The position numbers and the translations under genes were made by a program. From Hyphomicrobiales bacterium (lineage in GTDB: Bacteria > Pseudomonadota > Alphaproteobacteria > Rhizobiales > Rhizobiaceae), in contig UCKS01000019.1 in NCBI GenBank assembly GCA_900473045.1, positions 1 to 64,000 on the forward strand: a stretch of DNA of 64,000 nucleotides. Reading direction: 5' to 3'. Positions 9,515-18,902 of this stretch are shown piece by piece (positions within the stretch are counted from its first letter, which is position 1; each line of letters begins with the position of its first letter). The notes under the pieces were generated by a model that had not been told where the DNA came from, did no database searches, and worked only from the letters and a program-made list of their open reading frames with translations.

Positions 9515-10297
9515 TCAGGCGGTCTGGAAGGCGGGATGCCATTGCAGCGTCAGCCTTTCCAGCAACCGGGCAAAGCTGTCGGCGAGCTTGCCGAGCAAAG
9601 CGTAGATCAGGATCGACAGCACGACGACATCGATCAACAGGAACTCGCGGGCCTGCATGGCCATGTAACCGAGGCCGGAAGAGGCGGCGATGGTTTCGGC
9701 GACGATCAGCGTCAGCCACATGATCCCCAGCGCATAACGCAGGCCGACGAAAATGGCGGGCAGGGCGCCGGGCAGGATGACGCGGAAGAACAGGGTGGTG
9801 CGCGACATGCCGTAGACGCGGCCCATCTCGACCAGCTGCGGATCGACACTCTGGATGCCCAGCAGGGTGTTGACATAGATCGGGAAGAATACGCCGAGCG
9901 CCACGAGGAAGAGCTTTGCCTCCTCATCGATGCCGAACCAGAGGATGACCAGCGGGATCAGTGCCAGATGCGGGATGTTGCGAACCATCTGCAGCGTCGT
10001 GTCGGTCAGGTTGCGCGACAGGCCGGAGAGGCCGTTGGCGAGACCGAAGATCAGGCCGATCGAGCCGCCGATGACGAAGCCGGACAGAGCGCGGGCGGTG
10101 CTGACGCCGATATTGCGCACGAGTTCACCCGACAGCAGCAGACGCCAGAAGGCCTCGGCGACGGCGGAGGGAGCGGCCATGACATTCGGCGAGATCAGCC
10201 CGGTGCGGGCGGCAATTTCCCAGGCGAGAACGATCAAGGCCGGCAGCAGCCAGCCCGTACCGTTGCGCAAAATCGATTGAGTAGTGGATTTCATCAT
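9515..10297 (-). CDS. ssuC: Aliphatic sulfonate ABC transporter permease
   Basis: A 260-residue inner-membrane permease of the SsuC/TauC/NrtB group with about six helices. The cytoplasmic EAA-like coupling loop is seen at [34 protein letters not shown]. It forms the channel of the sulfonate importer with SsuA and SsuB. The start has two adjacent ATGs preceded by GAAGGT. It sits 67 bp downstream of ssuA and overlaps or nearly abuts ssuB, as expected for a single operon. Confidence 0.9.
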   Translation of the reverse strand: MMKSTTQSILRNGTGWLLPALIVLAWEIAARTGLISPNVMAAPSAVAEAFWRLLLSGELVRNIGVSTARALSGFVIGGSIGLIFGLANGLSGLSRNLTDTTLQMVRNIPHLALIPLVILWFGIDEEAKLFLVALGVFFPIYVNTLLGIQSVDPQLVEMGRVYGMSRTTLFFRVILPGALPAIFVGLRYALGIMWLTLIVAETIAASSGLGYMAMQAREFLLIDVVVLSILIYALLGKLADSFARLLERLTLQWHPAFQTA

Positions 10298-10364
10298 CTA
10301 ACCTTCACTATCCCGCGTGCCGGCCCGGATCGACCGGCACGCCGCAGCATTTCCTGGGAGGAAA

Positions 10365-11318
10365 TCAGTTCGTCGGTGCCGCCCAGACGGCGTCGGCAAT
10401 GGTGATCTGCTTGGGGATCAGCCCGAGCTTGAAGAACCGGTCGGCGGTCTGCTGCTGGCTGGCGACGATTTCCGGGGTGATCGGCTCGATGCCAAACTTG
10501 CTGCGGTTGGCGGCAATCGTCTGGGCTTCCAGCGGCACGCCGGTGACCTCGTGCAGGGCTTCGGCCACCTTGTCGCGATTGGCATCGGCCCAGGCGGCTG
10601 CATCCTTCAGGGCGGCGATCGTGGTGGTGACCGTTTCCGGATGCTCCTTGGCGAAGTCGCGGTTGGCAAGGAAATAGGTTTTGACGTTCAGCGTCTCGGC
10701 CGAGGTGGTGAGGACGCGCGGCTTGTAGCGGGTTTCGGCGATGGCAAAGAAGGGGTCCCAGACGGCCCAGGCGTCGATCTTGTCGCTGGCGAAGGCGGCG
10801 GCCGCATCGGCGGGGCTCAGATAGACCGGGGTGATATCCTTGAAATCGATGCCGGCCTTTTCCAGTGCTGCAACGACGAGATTGTGGGCCGAGGTGCCCT
10901 TGCCGACGCCGATTGTCTTGCCCTTGAGATCGGCCAGGGACTGGATCGGCGATTCCGGCTTGACGAAGATCGCTTCGCCGGCGCCGTTGGAGGGAAGGGC
11001 GGCGACATAGGTGATGGCGGAGCCTGCGGCCTGGCCGAAGATCGGCGGCGCATCGCCGGTCCAGCCGACATTGATCGAGCCGACATTCAGCGCCTCGACC
11101 AAAGGCGGGCCGGCGGTGAACTCGACCCAGGAAACGGTGATGCCCTTCGGCTCGAGCGCCTTTTCGATGATCTGCTGCTGGCGGGCGATGACCGGCAGGC
11201 CGGTCTTCTGATAACCGATCTTGAACTCGGTCAGTTCGGCGGCAGAAAGGCCGGAGGCGGCAAACAGGCTGGTGGCGATAAGGCCAGCGCCGAACAGGCG
11301 TCTTGTCAGTGTGAGCAT
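10365..11318 (-). CDS. ssuA: Aliphatic sulfonate ABC transporter substrate-binding protein
   Basis: A 317-residue periplasmic binding protein of the SsuA/TauA/NMT1-like family. An N-terminal signal peptide (RRLFGAGLIATSLFAASGLSA) leads into the mature start AELTEFKIGYQKTG. The motifs GKTIGVGKGTSAHN and DAWAVWDPFFA are typical of sulfonate binders. An AGAGGGAT ribosome site precedes the ATG at 11318, and a TATAAT box on the minus strand is seen about 70 bp upstream (11389-11394). It heads the ssuACB operon. A paralogue is encoded alone at 34748. Confidence 0.9.
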   Translation of the reverse strand: MLTLTRRLFGAGLIATSLFAASGLSAAELTEFKIGYQKTGLPVIARQQQIIEKALEPKGITVSWVEFTAGPPLVEALNVGSINVGWTGDAPPIFGQAAGSAITYVAALPSNGAGEAIFVKPESPIQSLADLKGKTIGVGKGTSAHNLVVAALEKAGIDFKDITPVYLSPADAAAAFASDKIDAWAVWDPFFAIAETRYKPRVLTTSAETLNVKTYFLANRDFAKEHPETVTTTIAALKDAAAWADANRDKVAEALHEVTGVPLEAQTIAANRSKFGIEPITPEIVASQQQTADRFFKLGLIPKQITIADAVWAAPTN

Positions 11319-11388
11319 CGGATCCCTCTTATGGTTGGCGGACGCTGTCTCCGCTTGACGTGGGATCATGCTAGTTAAATCTATTGGG

Positions 11389-11394
11389 ATTATA
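11389..11394 (-). promoter_or_regulatory. Candidate -10 box of ssuACB
   Basis: A perfect TATAAT is read on the minus strand about 70 bp before ssuA, in an AT-rich island (about 11370-11420). No convincing -35 box at 17-bp spacing is seen, so an activator-dependent promoter is possible. TATAAT followed by ATAGATTT-like sequence is also found before the orphan ssuA-like gene (34656-34661). Confidence 0.35.
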
Positions 11395-11477
11395 GAGTTT
11401 ATTTATTTTGTAGATTGGGCACGCAGGGAAACGCTTTTCCGTGACGGGAGGGCAATCGGCGGGATTTTTCCGTTGGC

Positions 11478-12065
11478 TCAATCCAGCAGATCGAATGCCC
11501 GAAAGATCCAGATGATCTGGTAGGTCAGGCCCGCGATCAGGAAAACGGCGTGGAAACGGCGGTTGGCGGTGAGTGCGGCGATGATGCACAGGGCAATGTA
11601 GGTCGCGTTTCTGAGCGGGTATTCCAGGCCGTAGGACAGGAAGTACTGCTTGCCCTTGACGGCGGTGTCGATGAGATCGACGGCATAGGCCAGCGCCAGG
11701 AAGCCGAAGAACCAGGCGCGGCGCGACATGAAATAATGTTCGTAGCCGCTGTAATCCTCCATCGAGGTGGGAAACAGCAGCACGCAGAGGAAGAAGAAGA
11801 TGCAGCAGTAGGAGATGACGAAGAGATAGACGCTGAAATCGATCACCGGCACCGAATGCAGCCGGTATTCCCACCACCAGAAATAGATCAGGAACAGGAA
11901 CATGAACAGCACCCAGCCGAGGTGCAGCCAGTAGATTTTCGTCTTGCCGGGGTGCTGGACAAACAGTGCGAGGCCGGTCAGCAGCCGGGCCATCGAAAGG
12001 CTGATGACCATGCCCATGACGACGCGGATATGCGAGAAAATCTGCGGATCGACGGGCTGGTCCAT
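11478..12065 (-). CDS. Hypothetical membrane protein
   Basis: A 195-residue protein with about five or six predicted membrane helices and aromatic-rich segments (FLFLIYFWWWEYR). I do not recognise a named domain. The N-terminus (MDQPVDPQIFSHIRVVMGMV) is short and cytoplasmic-looking. It lies just downstream of the thioesterase gene on the same strand with a 23-bp gap, so the two may be cotranscribed. An AAGGCC-like ribosome site precedes the ATG. Function is unknown. Confidence 0.6.
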   Translation of the reverse strand: MDQPVDPQIFSHIRVVMGMVISLSMARLLTGLALFVQHPGKTKIYWLHLGWVLFMFLFLIYFWWWEYRLHSVPVIDFSVYLFVISYCCIFFFLCVLLFPTSMEDYSGYEHYFMSRRAWFFGFLALAYAVDLIDTAVKGKQYFLSYGLEYPLRNATYIALCIIAALTANRRFHAVFLIAGLTYQIIWIFRAFDLLD

Positions 12066-12088
12066 GGCTTTGGCCTTTTCAATGATTG

Positions 12089-12469
12089 TCAGGCTTCCGG
12101 GGGCACCGGCTTCGGATGGCCGGCCTCGTCCAGCGCCACCATGACGAACAGCGCATCGGTGACCTTGTCCATCCGGTCGGACAGATAGCGCTGCGCCCAG
12201 ACTTCGACCTTGAGCGTCATCGAGGTGCGGCCGACCTTGACGACATCGGTATAGATGCAGAGCGTATCGCCGATCTTGACCGGCATTTCGAAGGCCATTT
12301 CCTTGACGGCAGCGGTGACGACGCGGCCGCGGGCGCGCTCGGCGGCGCGGATGCCGCAGGACAGGTCCATCTGCGCCATGACCCAGCCGCCAAAAATGTC
12401 ACCGGCGGCATTGGCATCGGCCGGCATAGCCAGCGTACGCAGGGTGAGGTCGCCGTTCGGTTTGGCCAT
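12089..12469 (-). CDS. Acyl-CoA thioesterase, YciA-like hotdog protein
   Basis: A 126-residue hotdog-fold thioesterase predicted to hydrolyse acyl-CoAs in the cytoplasm. The family motif is clear: LRTLAMPADANAAGDIFGGW, with the N-A-x-G-D-I-F-G-G-W catalytic helix start. It continues through TAAVKEMAFEMPVKIGD and ends after VALDEAGHPKPVP. The ATG at 12469 has a GGAGAG ribosome site at good spacing; the in-frame extension to 12550 is not family-like. It is probably cotranscribed with the membrane protein at 11478. Confidence 0.88.
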   Translation of the reverse strand: MAKPNGDLTLRTLAMPADANAAGDIFGGWVMAQMDLSCGIRAAERARGRVVTAAVKEMAFEMPVKIGDTLCIYTDVVKVGRTSMTLKVEVWAQRYLSDRMDKVTDALFVMVALDEAGHPKPVPPEA

Positions 12470-12680
12470 GATCATCGCTCTCCGTTTGGTGCGATGTAAC
12501 CTGACGAGTATGGATCGGAAAAGACCCCTTTCGTAAATATCGTCGAGCATGGCGCTGCGGGGTGTGTGGAGTGAACAAAGGGTAAATCCGATATTGTCAA
12601 TTTTAGGGGTACCTTGTTAGGAAGTTCGAAAATTCCGACCGGTATCGTGCGGCCATAAAAATCTGAGGGGATTTGGCTGT

Positions 12681-14495
12681 ATGAAACATTTCCGTATTTC
12701 CGTGCGCCTTTATGCGCTGGTGGGGCTGGCGCTTCTGACCATGGCCGCCGTGATGATGCTGGGTCTGTTCCAGGAACAGGACAAGCTGGTGGCGCAGCGC
12801 AAGGCCATGCTGGAGGCGATGAACGAGAACGCGGTGACCGTGTTCGATGCCTATTACAAGCAGGAGCAGGCCGGTGCGCTCAGCCAGAAGGACGCGCAGG
12901 CGCGCGCCATCGAGGCGATCCAGGCGATGCGCTATCAGGACAGCGGCTATTTCTTCATCACCGACATGAAGAGCATGATGATCATGCACCCGATCAAGCC
13001 GGCCCTGAACGGCACTGACCAGACGGAGAACAAGGACCCGACCGGAAAGCATATCTTCGTCGAGTTTGCCAAGAAGGTTGCCGCGCAAGGCAAGGGTTTC
13101 GTCGACTACTACTGGCCGAAGCCCGGTGCCGAAGAGCCGGTGCTGAAATATTCGCATGTGGCCGGTTTCGAGCCCTGGGGCTGGATCGTCGGCACCGGCG
13201 TCTACGCCGATGATCTTGCCGCGATGTTCACCGAAGGCCTGATCCAGGTGGCGGTGATCTGCGGTCTTGCCGCACTGGTCATTCTGCTTGCCGCCTTCTC
13301 GATCGTCCGCAGCGTTGTCGGCCCGATCGAGCGGCTGAAGACGTCGATGCGGGCGATTGCCGACGAAGACGTGTCGTCTGCCATTCCGGAAACCGACCGC
13401 AAGGACGAGATCGGCCAGATGGCCGGCGTTCTGGTGGTGTTGCGCGATTCCGTCAAGGAACGCATCGGCTTGCGGCAGCGTGAAACCGAACAGCAGAGCC
13501 AGCTCGATGACGAGCGGCGCAGTAACGAACATCGCGCCCAATCGGATGCGCAAATCCAAGCCGATGCCATGGGCGCCATCGGCAGCGCGCTGGAAAAGCT
13601 GGCAGGCGGTGACCTGACGGCTGAAATCGTCCGGATCGCGCCGGAATATTCCAAGCTGCGCGATGATTTCAACAAGGCTGTCACGGCACTGCGCGGCGTC
13701 ATCCAATCGATCGCCCATTCGACTGAAGTGGTCTATGGCAGCGCCGGGGATATTTCGGAAGCGGCCAACAACCTGTCGCGCCGCACCGAACAGCAGGCCG
13801 CTGCGTTGGAAGAGACGGCTGCCGCGCTGGATGAAATCACCTCGACGGTGAAAAGCGCGTCCGACCGCGCTGCCGAGGCTCGCGAAATGGTCAACGAGAC
13901 CAAGGGCAGCGCTGCGAAATCCGGCGACATCGTCCGCAACGCCATTGCCGCGATGACCCGCATCGAAGGCTCATCGACCAAGATCAGCCAGATCATCGGC
14001 GTCATCGACGAGATCGCCTTCCAGACCAACCTTCTGGCGCTGAATGCCGGTGTCGAGGCCGCACGGGCTGGCGAGGCTGGCCGTGGTTTTGCCGTCGTCG
14101 CCCAGGAAGTGCGCGAACTGGCGCAGCGTTCGGCCGGTGCCGCCAAGGAGATCAAGGAACTGATCCGCAACTCCGCCACCGAAGTCGAGACCGGTGTGAC
14201 CCTGGTGCGCTCGACCGGCGAGGCGCTGACGGAAATCGAAAGCCTGGTCAACCGCGTGAACGAACATGTGGCCTCGATCGCCACAGCTGCCCGCGAGCAG
14301 GCAACCGGGCTTGCCGAGGTCAACACGGCCGTCAACAGCATGGACCAGATGACCCAGCAGAATGCAGCCATGGTCGAGGAGACCACCGCAGCCAGCCAGA
14401 CTTTGGCGCAAGAAAGCCGCGAGCTGAAGAGCCTGCTGCAGACCTTTCGCCTTTCACCCGACAACAGACAGGGCAGCTACAGCCGCGCTGCCTGA
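12681..14495 (+). CDS. Methyl-accepting chemotaxis protein with Cache sensor
   Basis: A 604-residue chemoreceptor. The first membrane helix is at about 8-28. A single Cache domain follows at about 30-190, with hallmarks [20 protein letters not shown] and [14 protein letters not shown]. The second helix lies around 192-212, followed by HAMP and a second HAMP-like segment near 300. The MCP signalling domain carries the conserved hairpin tip [21 protein letters not shown] at about 440. The Cache type often binds small carboxylates, but the ligand is not readable here. No CheR/CheB tether pentapeptide is seen at the C-terminus. A GAGGGG ribosome site precedes the ATG and a terminator follows at 14525. 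Confidence 0.93.
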   Translation: MKHFRISVRLYALVGLALLTMAAVMMLGLFQEQDKLVAQRKAMLEAMNENAVTVFDAYYKQEQAGALSQKDAQARAIEAIQAMRYQDSGYFFITDMKSMMIMHPIKPALNGTDQTENKDPTGKHIFVEFAKKVAAQGKGFVDYYWPKPGAEEPVLKYSHVAGFEPWGWIVGTGVYADDLAAMFTEGLIQVAVICGLAALVILLAAFSIVRSVVGPIERLKTSMRAIADEDVSSAIPETDRKDEIGQMAGVLVVLRDSVKERIGLRQRETEQQSQLDDERRSNEHRAQSDAQIQADAMGAIGSALEKLAGGDLTAEIVRIAPEYSKLRDDFNKAVTALRGVIQSIAHSTEVVYGSAGDISEAANNLSRRTEQQAAALEETAAALDEITSTVKSASDRAAEAREMVNETKGSAAKSGDIVRNAIAAMTRIEGSSTKISQIIGVIDEIAFQTNLLALNAGVEAARAGEAGRGFAVVAQEVRELAQRSAGAAKEIKELIRNSATEVETGVTLVRSTGEALTEIESLVNRVNEHVASIATAAREQATGLAEVNTAVNSMDQMTQQNAAMVEETTAASQTLAQESRELKSLLQTFRLSPDNRQGSYSRAA

Positions 14496-14524
14496 TTCCA
14501 TTCAAAAAGACGGAGATGTCGATT

Positions 14525-14555
14525 GCCCGCGTTCGAAAGGACGCGGGCCTTTTCT
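14525..14555 (+). terminator. Rho-independent terminator of the Cache chemoreceptor gene
   Basis: An 8-bp GC stem (GCCCGCGT at 14525-14532, ACGCGGGC at 14541-14548) with an 8-base loop is followed by CTTTTCTT. It lies 30 bp after the chemoreceptor stop codon. Confidence 0.75.
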
Positions 14556-14744
14556 TGTGTCTGGAATGATTGTGGGACATGGTCACCTACCATCACCGGT
14601 TTTGAGTGCTGCTGGCAGCCCGTTTGACCGGTGTGGTTGACCCGCACGGATTTCCCAGCAGAATGAGGCCGTGATTCAAGACGTTACGGTATCGCGTCGT
14701 ATTGGCGGGGACATGTGACCCGACAACGAGGGGGAGGACTGCAA

Positions 14745-15344
14745 ATGACGTTGTTTCAACGTGTTGTACTTTGCATTGCCGCGCTGATGGCGCTGGGGGT
14801 GCTCTCCGCATGCACCGTTGCGGTCGATGAGCCCGGCGGACGACCATATCCCCGGCCGGAACCGTCGAACCCGCAAATGTGCACGATGCAATATGATCCG
14901 GTCTGCGGCGAGCGCGGCAACAACCGCCGGACGTTTGGCAATGCCTGCCAGGCGCAGGCAGAAGGATTTCGGATTACCGGCCGTGGCGAATGCCGTCCGC
15001 AAAGGCCCGATTTCGGCGGCGACCGGCCACAGGTCTGCACCCGTGAATATGCGCCGGTCTGCGCCCGCCAGGGACGGCGCGAGCAGACATTTGCAAACGG
15101 CTGCATGGCCGAAGCGCAAGGGTTTCGCGTGATTAGCCGCGGCGAATGCGAGCGCGGAAACGGCAGGCCCGGTGATGGCTCGGGCATGCGCCCGCCGCGC
15201 GAGCCGGATCGCCGGCCGCAGGCTTGTACTCGCGAGTTCGCCCCGGTCTGTGCCCGTCAAGGCCGGCGGGAGCAGACGTTTCCGAATGGTTGCACGGCGC
15301 AGGCCCAAGGATTCCGGGTCATCGGTAACGGTGAGTGCCGTTGA
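14745..15344 (+). CDS. Lipoprotein with three Kazal-type inhibitor-like repeats
   Basis: A 199-residue predicted lipoprotein. The signal peptide ends in the lipobox LSAC, giving a lipidated Cys at about residue 22. Three repeats follow at about 46-84, 94-132 and 160-198, each with four cysteines spaced C-x7-C-x13-C-x14-C and the pattern Y/F-x-PVC...TF-x-N-x-C...GF-x-x-x-x-x-GEC. This matches the core of Kazal serine-protease inhibitor domains, without the outermost pair of cysteines of the classical six-Cys fold. Pro/Arg-rich linkers separate repeats. A GGGGGAGG ribosome site fixes the ATG at 14745. It may protect envelope proteins from proteases; that role is inference. Confidence 0.8.
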   Translation: MTLFQRVVLCIAALMALGVLSACTVAVDEPGGRPYPRPEPSNPQMCTMQYDPVCGERGNNRRTFGNACQAQAEGFRITGRGECRPQRPDFGGDRPQVCTREYAPVCARQGRREQTFANGCMAEAQGFRVISRGECERGNGRPGDGSGMRPPREPDRRPQACTREFAPVCARQGRREQTFPNGCTAQAQGFRVIGNGECR

Positions 15345-15359
15345 ACTGAGCGTAACAGG

Positions 15360-15393
15360 CAAACAAGCTGTTCCGGCCGGGACAGTTTGTTTG
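15360..15393 (+). terminator. Strong stem-loop after the Kazal lipoprotein gene
   Basis: A 15-bp stem with two wobble pairs (CAAACAAGCTGTTCC at 15360-15374, GGGACAGTTTGTTTG at 15379-15393) and a GGCC loop lies 15 bp after the stop codon. There is no long T tract beyond the stem, but its 3' arm is T-rich. It may serve as a terminator or as an mRNA-stabilising hairpin. Confidence 0.55.
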
Positions 15394-15420
15394 CGCCGAT
15401 GATTTTGGAGTGAATGGATC

Positions 15421-16227
15421 GTGCTGCGGATCGTGTCCTTGAATGCCTGGGGCGGCAACCTGCATGCACCGCTGATGCGCTATCTGAGCGATGTGGATGC
15501 CGATGTGATCTGCCTGCAGGAGGTGGCGCGCGCGCCTTCGTCCAGGCAGGATTGGCTGACCTATCGCGACCACGGCGTCGCGTTGCAGCAGCGCGCCAAC
15601 CTGTTCGATGAAATCCGTGCCGCTCTGCCGGGGCACGACGGTTTTTTTGCACCGACGGCGCGGGGGGATTTGTTCGATGGTGACCGCGCTATCCCGTCCG
15701 AATTCGGATTGGCCACGTTCGTGCGCACGTCGCTGACGGTGATTGCCCAGGCACAGGATTTTGTGCACGGTGCGTTTTCGCCGGACGGATGGGGCCCGCA
15801 TCCGCGCGCCCGCAACGCCCACTGCCTGCGTCTGTTCAATCATGAGGACGGGTATTCGATCACCATCGCGCAGATGCACGGTCTGCGGGACGTCGCCGGC
15901 AAGGGCGACACGCTAGCGCGCGATGCGCAGACACGCGCGCTGATCGAACTGATCGGGCGAGTCTGGCGCGGCGACGAGCGGCTGGTGGTCTGCGGCGATT
16001 TCAATGTTCTGCCGGACAGCCGGATGTTTGGGGCTTTGGGACGCCTTGGCCTGACGGATCTGATCACGTCGCGCGGGCATAGTGATACCCGCACCTCCTA
16101 TTACGGAAAGCCCGGGCGTTTTGCCGACTACATGCTGGTGACGCCGGATATCGAGGTGATCCGCTTCGATGCGGTTGCCGAGCCGGAGGTTTCCGACCAC
16201 CGCGCTTTGCTTTTGGAGATGCGGTAG
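15421..16227 (+). CDS. Endonuclease/exonuclease/phosphatase family protein
   Basis: A 268-residue metal-dependent EEP hydrolase. Motifs include RIVSLNAWGGN (metal-binding Asn), DVICLQEVARAP (catalytic Glu), VVCGDFNVLPDS (D-x-N) and the C-terminal SDHRALLLEM (Ser-Asp-His). The substrate is unknown; relatives act on DNA, phosphoinositides or nucleotides. The start is a GTG with TGGAG about 10 bp upstream. No signal peptide is evident, so it is probably cytoplasmic. Confidence 0.85.
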   Translation: MLRIVSLNAWGGNLHAPLMRYLSDVDADVICLQEVARAPSSRQDWLTYRDHGVALQQRANLFDEIRAALPGHDGFFAPTARGDLFDGDRAIPSEFGLATFVRTSLTVIAQAQDFVHGAFSPDGWGPHPRARNAHCLRLFNHEDGYSITIAQMHGLRDVAGKGDTLARDAQTRALIELIGRVWRGDERLVVCGDFNVLPDSRMFGALGRLGLTDLITSRGHSDTRTSYYGKPGRFADYMLVTPDIEVIRFDAVAEPEVSDHRALLLEMR

Positions 16228-16363
16228 GCAATCGAGTTGCCGTGATGAACAAAACGGGTGGCCAGCATTTTTTCGTGGTGCGTGTCGATCGCCGCCGGGA
16301 TCGTTCGTCGTAGAGGTACGGGCATAAGCCCGCGTGACGACCGGACCTTCAAGGAGAACCGCA

Positions 16364-16765
16364 ATGCCCAAGATGATTTTCGTCAATCTGCCAGTTGCTG
16401 ACTTGGCCAAAGCCACCCGCTTCTATCAGGCGATTGGATGCGAAAAGAATGAGCAGTTCAGCGACCACAGCTCGGCCAGCATGGTCTGGTCGGAAACGGT
16501 CACCTTCCAGCTGGCGAGCCCGAATTATTTCGCGACCTATACGCCAAAGCGGATTGCCGACGCGCATGCAACGACGGAAGTGCTCCTCGCTCTGTCGATC
16601 GACAGCCGCAAGGAGGTGGACAGACTGGCCGAAGCAGGCGCTACCGCTGGCGGCAAAGCCGATATTCGCGAGCGTCAGGATAATGGCTTCATGTATAACC
16701 GTGCCGTCGAAGATCCCGATGGTCACATATTCGAACTGATGTGGATGGACATGAGCGCAGCCTGA
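16364..16765 (+). CDS. VOC family protein (glyoxalase/bleomycin-resistance fold)
   Basis: A 133-residue VOC-fold protein starting KMIFVNLPVADLAKATRFYQAIG, typical of the lactoylglutathione lyase-like group. The C-terminal element RAVEDPDGHIFELMWMD contains the usual metal-site Glu. The substrate is unknown. An AAGGAGAA ribosome site fixes the ATG at 16364. It precedes the DUF488 gene by 41 bp and is probably cotranscribed with it. Confidence 0.85.
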   Translation: MPKMIFVNLPVADLAKATRFYQAIGCEKNEQFSDHSSASMVWSETVTFQLASPNYFATYTPKRIADAHATTEVLLALSIDSRKEVDRLAEAGATAGGKADIRERQDNGFMYNRAVEDPDGHIFELMWMDMSAA

Positions 16766-16806
16766 CCGGGCGGGCAGGCTGCGAGGGGATGGAGGAACTG
16801 CTGCAG

Positions 16807-17250
16807 ATGCCAATCGATGTGACCACGATCGGGTTCACCCAAAGCACTGCGGCAGATTTCTTCGGCCGTATCCGGCAGGCCGGCGTCAAGCGGGTCGTCG
16901 ATATCCGGCTGCACAATACGTCGCAGCTTGCCGGTTTCGCCAAGGCCGCAGACCTGCCGTATTTTCTCAAGGAGCTTTGTGGCGCCGATTATGTGCACGA
17001 ACCGCTGCTGGCGCCGACGGAGGAGATCCTGACGTCTTTCAAGAAGGAGAAAGGCGACTGGAATGTGCTGCGCCACAGGTTCATGGACCTGATGGACGAG
17101 CGGCAGATCGAAACGCTGCTTGAACCTTCAGCATTTGAAGGGAGTTGCCTGCTCTGCTCCGAGGCGCTGCCACATCACTGCCATCGTCAGCTCGTCTGCG
17201 ACTATCTCGATGGCAAATGGAGCGGCAAGCTCAGCGTCCGGCATCTCTGA
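16807..17250 (+). CDS. DUF488 family protein
   Basis: A 147-residue DUF488 protein. Family features are TIGFTQSTAADFFGRIRQAGVKRVVDIRLHNTSQLAGF near the N-terminus and CLLCSEALPHHCHRQLVCDYL near the C-terminus, with paired Cys/His that could bind metal or act in catalysis. The biochemical role is not established. The ATG at 16807 has a GAGGA site; an alternative ATG at 16789 would add six residues. A weak hairpin (17296-17314, 8-bp stem) follows the stop. Confidence 0.85.
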   Translation: MPIDVTTIGFTQSTAADFFGRIRQAGVKRVVDIRLHNTSQLAGFAKAADLPYFLKELCGADYVHEPLLAPTEEILTSFKKEKGDWNVLRHRFMDLMDERQIETLLEPSAFEGSCLLCSEALPHHCHRQLVCDYLDGKWSGKLSVRHL

Positions 17251-17295
17251 GCCGGCGGCGTTGCGCCGTTCCGGATGGCCATGCCCAGAACCGGT

Positions 17296-17314
17296 GAAGC
17301 CTTCGAAAGGCTTC
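17296..17314 (+). terminator. Weak stem-loop after the DUF488 gene
   Basis: The 8-bp stem GAAGCCTT/AAGGCTTC with a 3-base loop lies 46 bp after the DUF488 stop and is followed by GTTTACCCTGTTT. It is a possible terminator with a poor T tract. Confidence 0.4.
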
Positions 17315-17461
17315 GTTTACCCTGTTTGCATAAAATCCGCTTCAATTCCGGCCTTTCCCGTCCTGCGCCTGCCTTTCGACACAGGCGGCCCGCAGGTTTC
17401 AAGCGGGACCGGGCGGGTACAGATGGTGCGTTTCGAGGCATCGTCACGGTAGAGGCGGCAA

Positions 17462-18796
17462 GTGAGTATGGCGTATGTTTCCCTTTTCCGCAGGCCGGTG
17501 GCAGTTTTCGTCCTGTCATTGTCTCTGGCTGCCTGTTCGACCGACGATCTCACGCCGCCGGGCCGGATCGATCAGTCGGCGCGGGTGAATGCCATCAAGC
17601 CGGTGAACGGCCATGCGCGCGGCTCGCGCGAAAATCCCTATCCCGCAGCCAACACGCCGGTCAGCACCTTTTCTGAAAACTCCGATGATGCCGTGCCGGC
17701 CGATCCAAGCCTGCAGGCGTCCAGCCAGCGGCTGCCGATGATCGACAGCGAGGCGGCGCAGCAGCCGCTAGCCGTTGCCAGCGCGCAGTCGATGACGGTG
17801 CCCTCCGAGGGTGTCAACATGGACGCGATGATGGGCGTCGAAACCGGCTCGACACCGGTTGTCGGTCTGGCTGAGGAACAGAACCGCGACTACGGCCGGG
17901 GCAATGAGATCGCCAGAGGCAATGAGATCGCCAGAGGCAATGAGATCGCCGAAGGCAATGCCAGCCAGCCGGTCGTCGGCGGCATCGGTAGCGATAGTGT
18001 CCAGCAACTGGGCGGGCCACAGGCCATGCAGGCGGCATCCGCCGATCCTGGCTACGATCCCGACCTGCCACCGCTCAGCGCCGAAAAACAGGCCGCCGAG
18101 GACGCCCGCAAGGCGCAGTTTCTCGATCAGCAGCAGCGTGTGATGCTCCGCAAGAGCCAGGCACAGGAAGAACAGCAGGTGGCGTTCCTGCCGCGTGCCG
18201 GAAACCCGTTGTCTGAATCGGAGCCTGATTTTACCGGACGGATGCCGGCCTCGGAAGTGGCCTGCCGCCAGCGGCTGAAAAAGCTGCGGGTCGAATTCAC
18301 CGATATTCCGCGCATTTCCAACGGCAAGGCCTGCGGCATCGACTATCCGATCCAGCTGACCGGGCTCTCCGGTGGCATCGATGTCAAACCGGCCGTCAAG
18401 CTCAATTGCGAGGTGACGGAAGCCTTTGCCAAATGGGTGAAGAACGAACTCGCGCCCTCGGCCCGTTACCGCTATCTTTCCGGCATCAAGACCATCAAGC
18501 CGCTTGGCGGCTATTCCTGCCGGACGATGAATTCCAAGCGCGGCAATCCGATGTCGGAGCACGCTCATGGCAATGCCATCGATGTCGGCAAGTTCGTGTT
18601 GAATTCCGGCAAAGAAATCGATGTGCGCAAGCCCGGCTTCTTCGCCTTCCGCGAAAAAGGCCTGCTGAAGGCGGTGCGCAGCGACAGCTGCAAATATTTC
18701 AACACCGTACTTGGTCCCGGCAGTGATCCGCAGCACAAGGACCACTTCCATTTTGACCTGAGAGAACGCAAGTCCGGCTACCGGCATTGCGATTGA
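17462..18796 (+). CDS. Extensin-like lipoprotein
   Basis: A 444-residue protein with an N-terminal lipoprotein signal (LSLSLAACS lipobox) and a long low-complexity region (about 25-255). It ends in an extensin-like C-terminal domain (about 260-444) with four conserved cysteines and the motif MSEHAHGNAIDVGKFVLNSG. That domain resembles D-Ala-D-Ala carboxypeptidase/MepA-like His-rich folds (H-x-x-G-x-A-x-D). A role in peptidoglycan or envelope remodelling is inferred. Three exact or near-exact 18-base repeats encode GNEIAR/GNEIAE at 17900-17953. The start is GTG 17462 or ATG 17468. Confidence 0.8.
   Translation: MSMAYVSLFRRPVAVFVLSLSLAACSTDDLTPPGRIDQSARVNAIKPVNGHARGSRENPYPAANTPVSTFSENSDDAVPADPSLQASSQRLPMIDSEAAQQPLAVASAQSMTVPSEGVNMDAMMGVETGSTPVVGLAEEQNRDYGRGNEIARGNEIARGNEIAEGNASQPVVGGIGSDSVQQLGGPQAMQAASADPGYDPDLPPLSAEKQAAEDARKAQFLDQQQRVMLRKSQAQEEQQVAFLPRAGNPLSESEPDFTGRMPASEVACRQRLKKLRVEFTDIPRISNGKACGIDYPIQLTGLSGGIDVKPAVKLNCEVTEAFAKWVKNELAPSARYRYLSGIKTIKPLGGYSCRTMNSKRGNPMSEHAHGNAIDVGKFVLNSGKEIDVRKPGFFAFREKGLLKAVRSDSCKYFNTVLGPGSDPQHKDHFHFDLRERKSGYRHCD
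17900..17953 (+). repeat. 18-bp tandem repeat in the extensin-like gene
   Basis: The unit GGCAATGAGATCGCCAGA occurs twice identically (17900-17917, 17918-17935) and once with two changes (17936-17953), followed by the first seven bases of a fourth copy. It encodes the peptide G-N-E-I-A-R in frame within the low-complexity linker. Copy number is likely to vary between strains by slippage. Confidence 0.9.
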
Positions 18797-18902
18797 TCAG
18801 ACGGCGTGCACTCGCACGGACACCCGATTTACGGTAATCGTCTTGCCATGCTGGGTTGAAGGCGATTACTGCGTTTCGCGTGGACGAAAACGGGGATTCG
18901 CA

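Noticed and set aside
9536-10405. 289-codon plus-strand frame opposite ssuC
   Set aside because: It is the antisense shadow of a recognised permease, rich in Gln/Asp/His and without a domain.
17900-17953. CRISPR-like repeats
   Set aside because: The three 18-bp units are contiguous, without spacers, and lie in frame in a protein gene.
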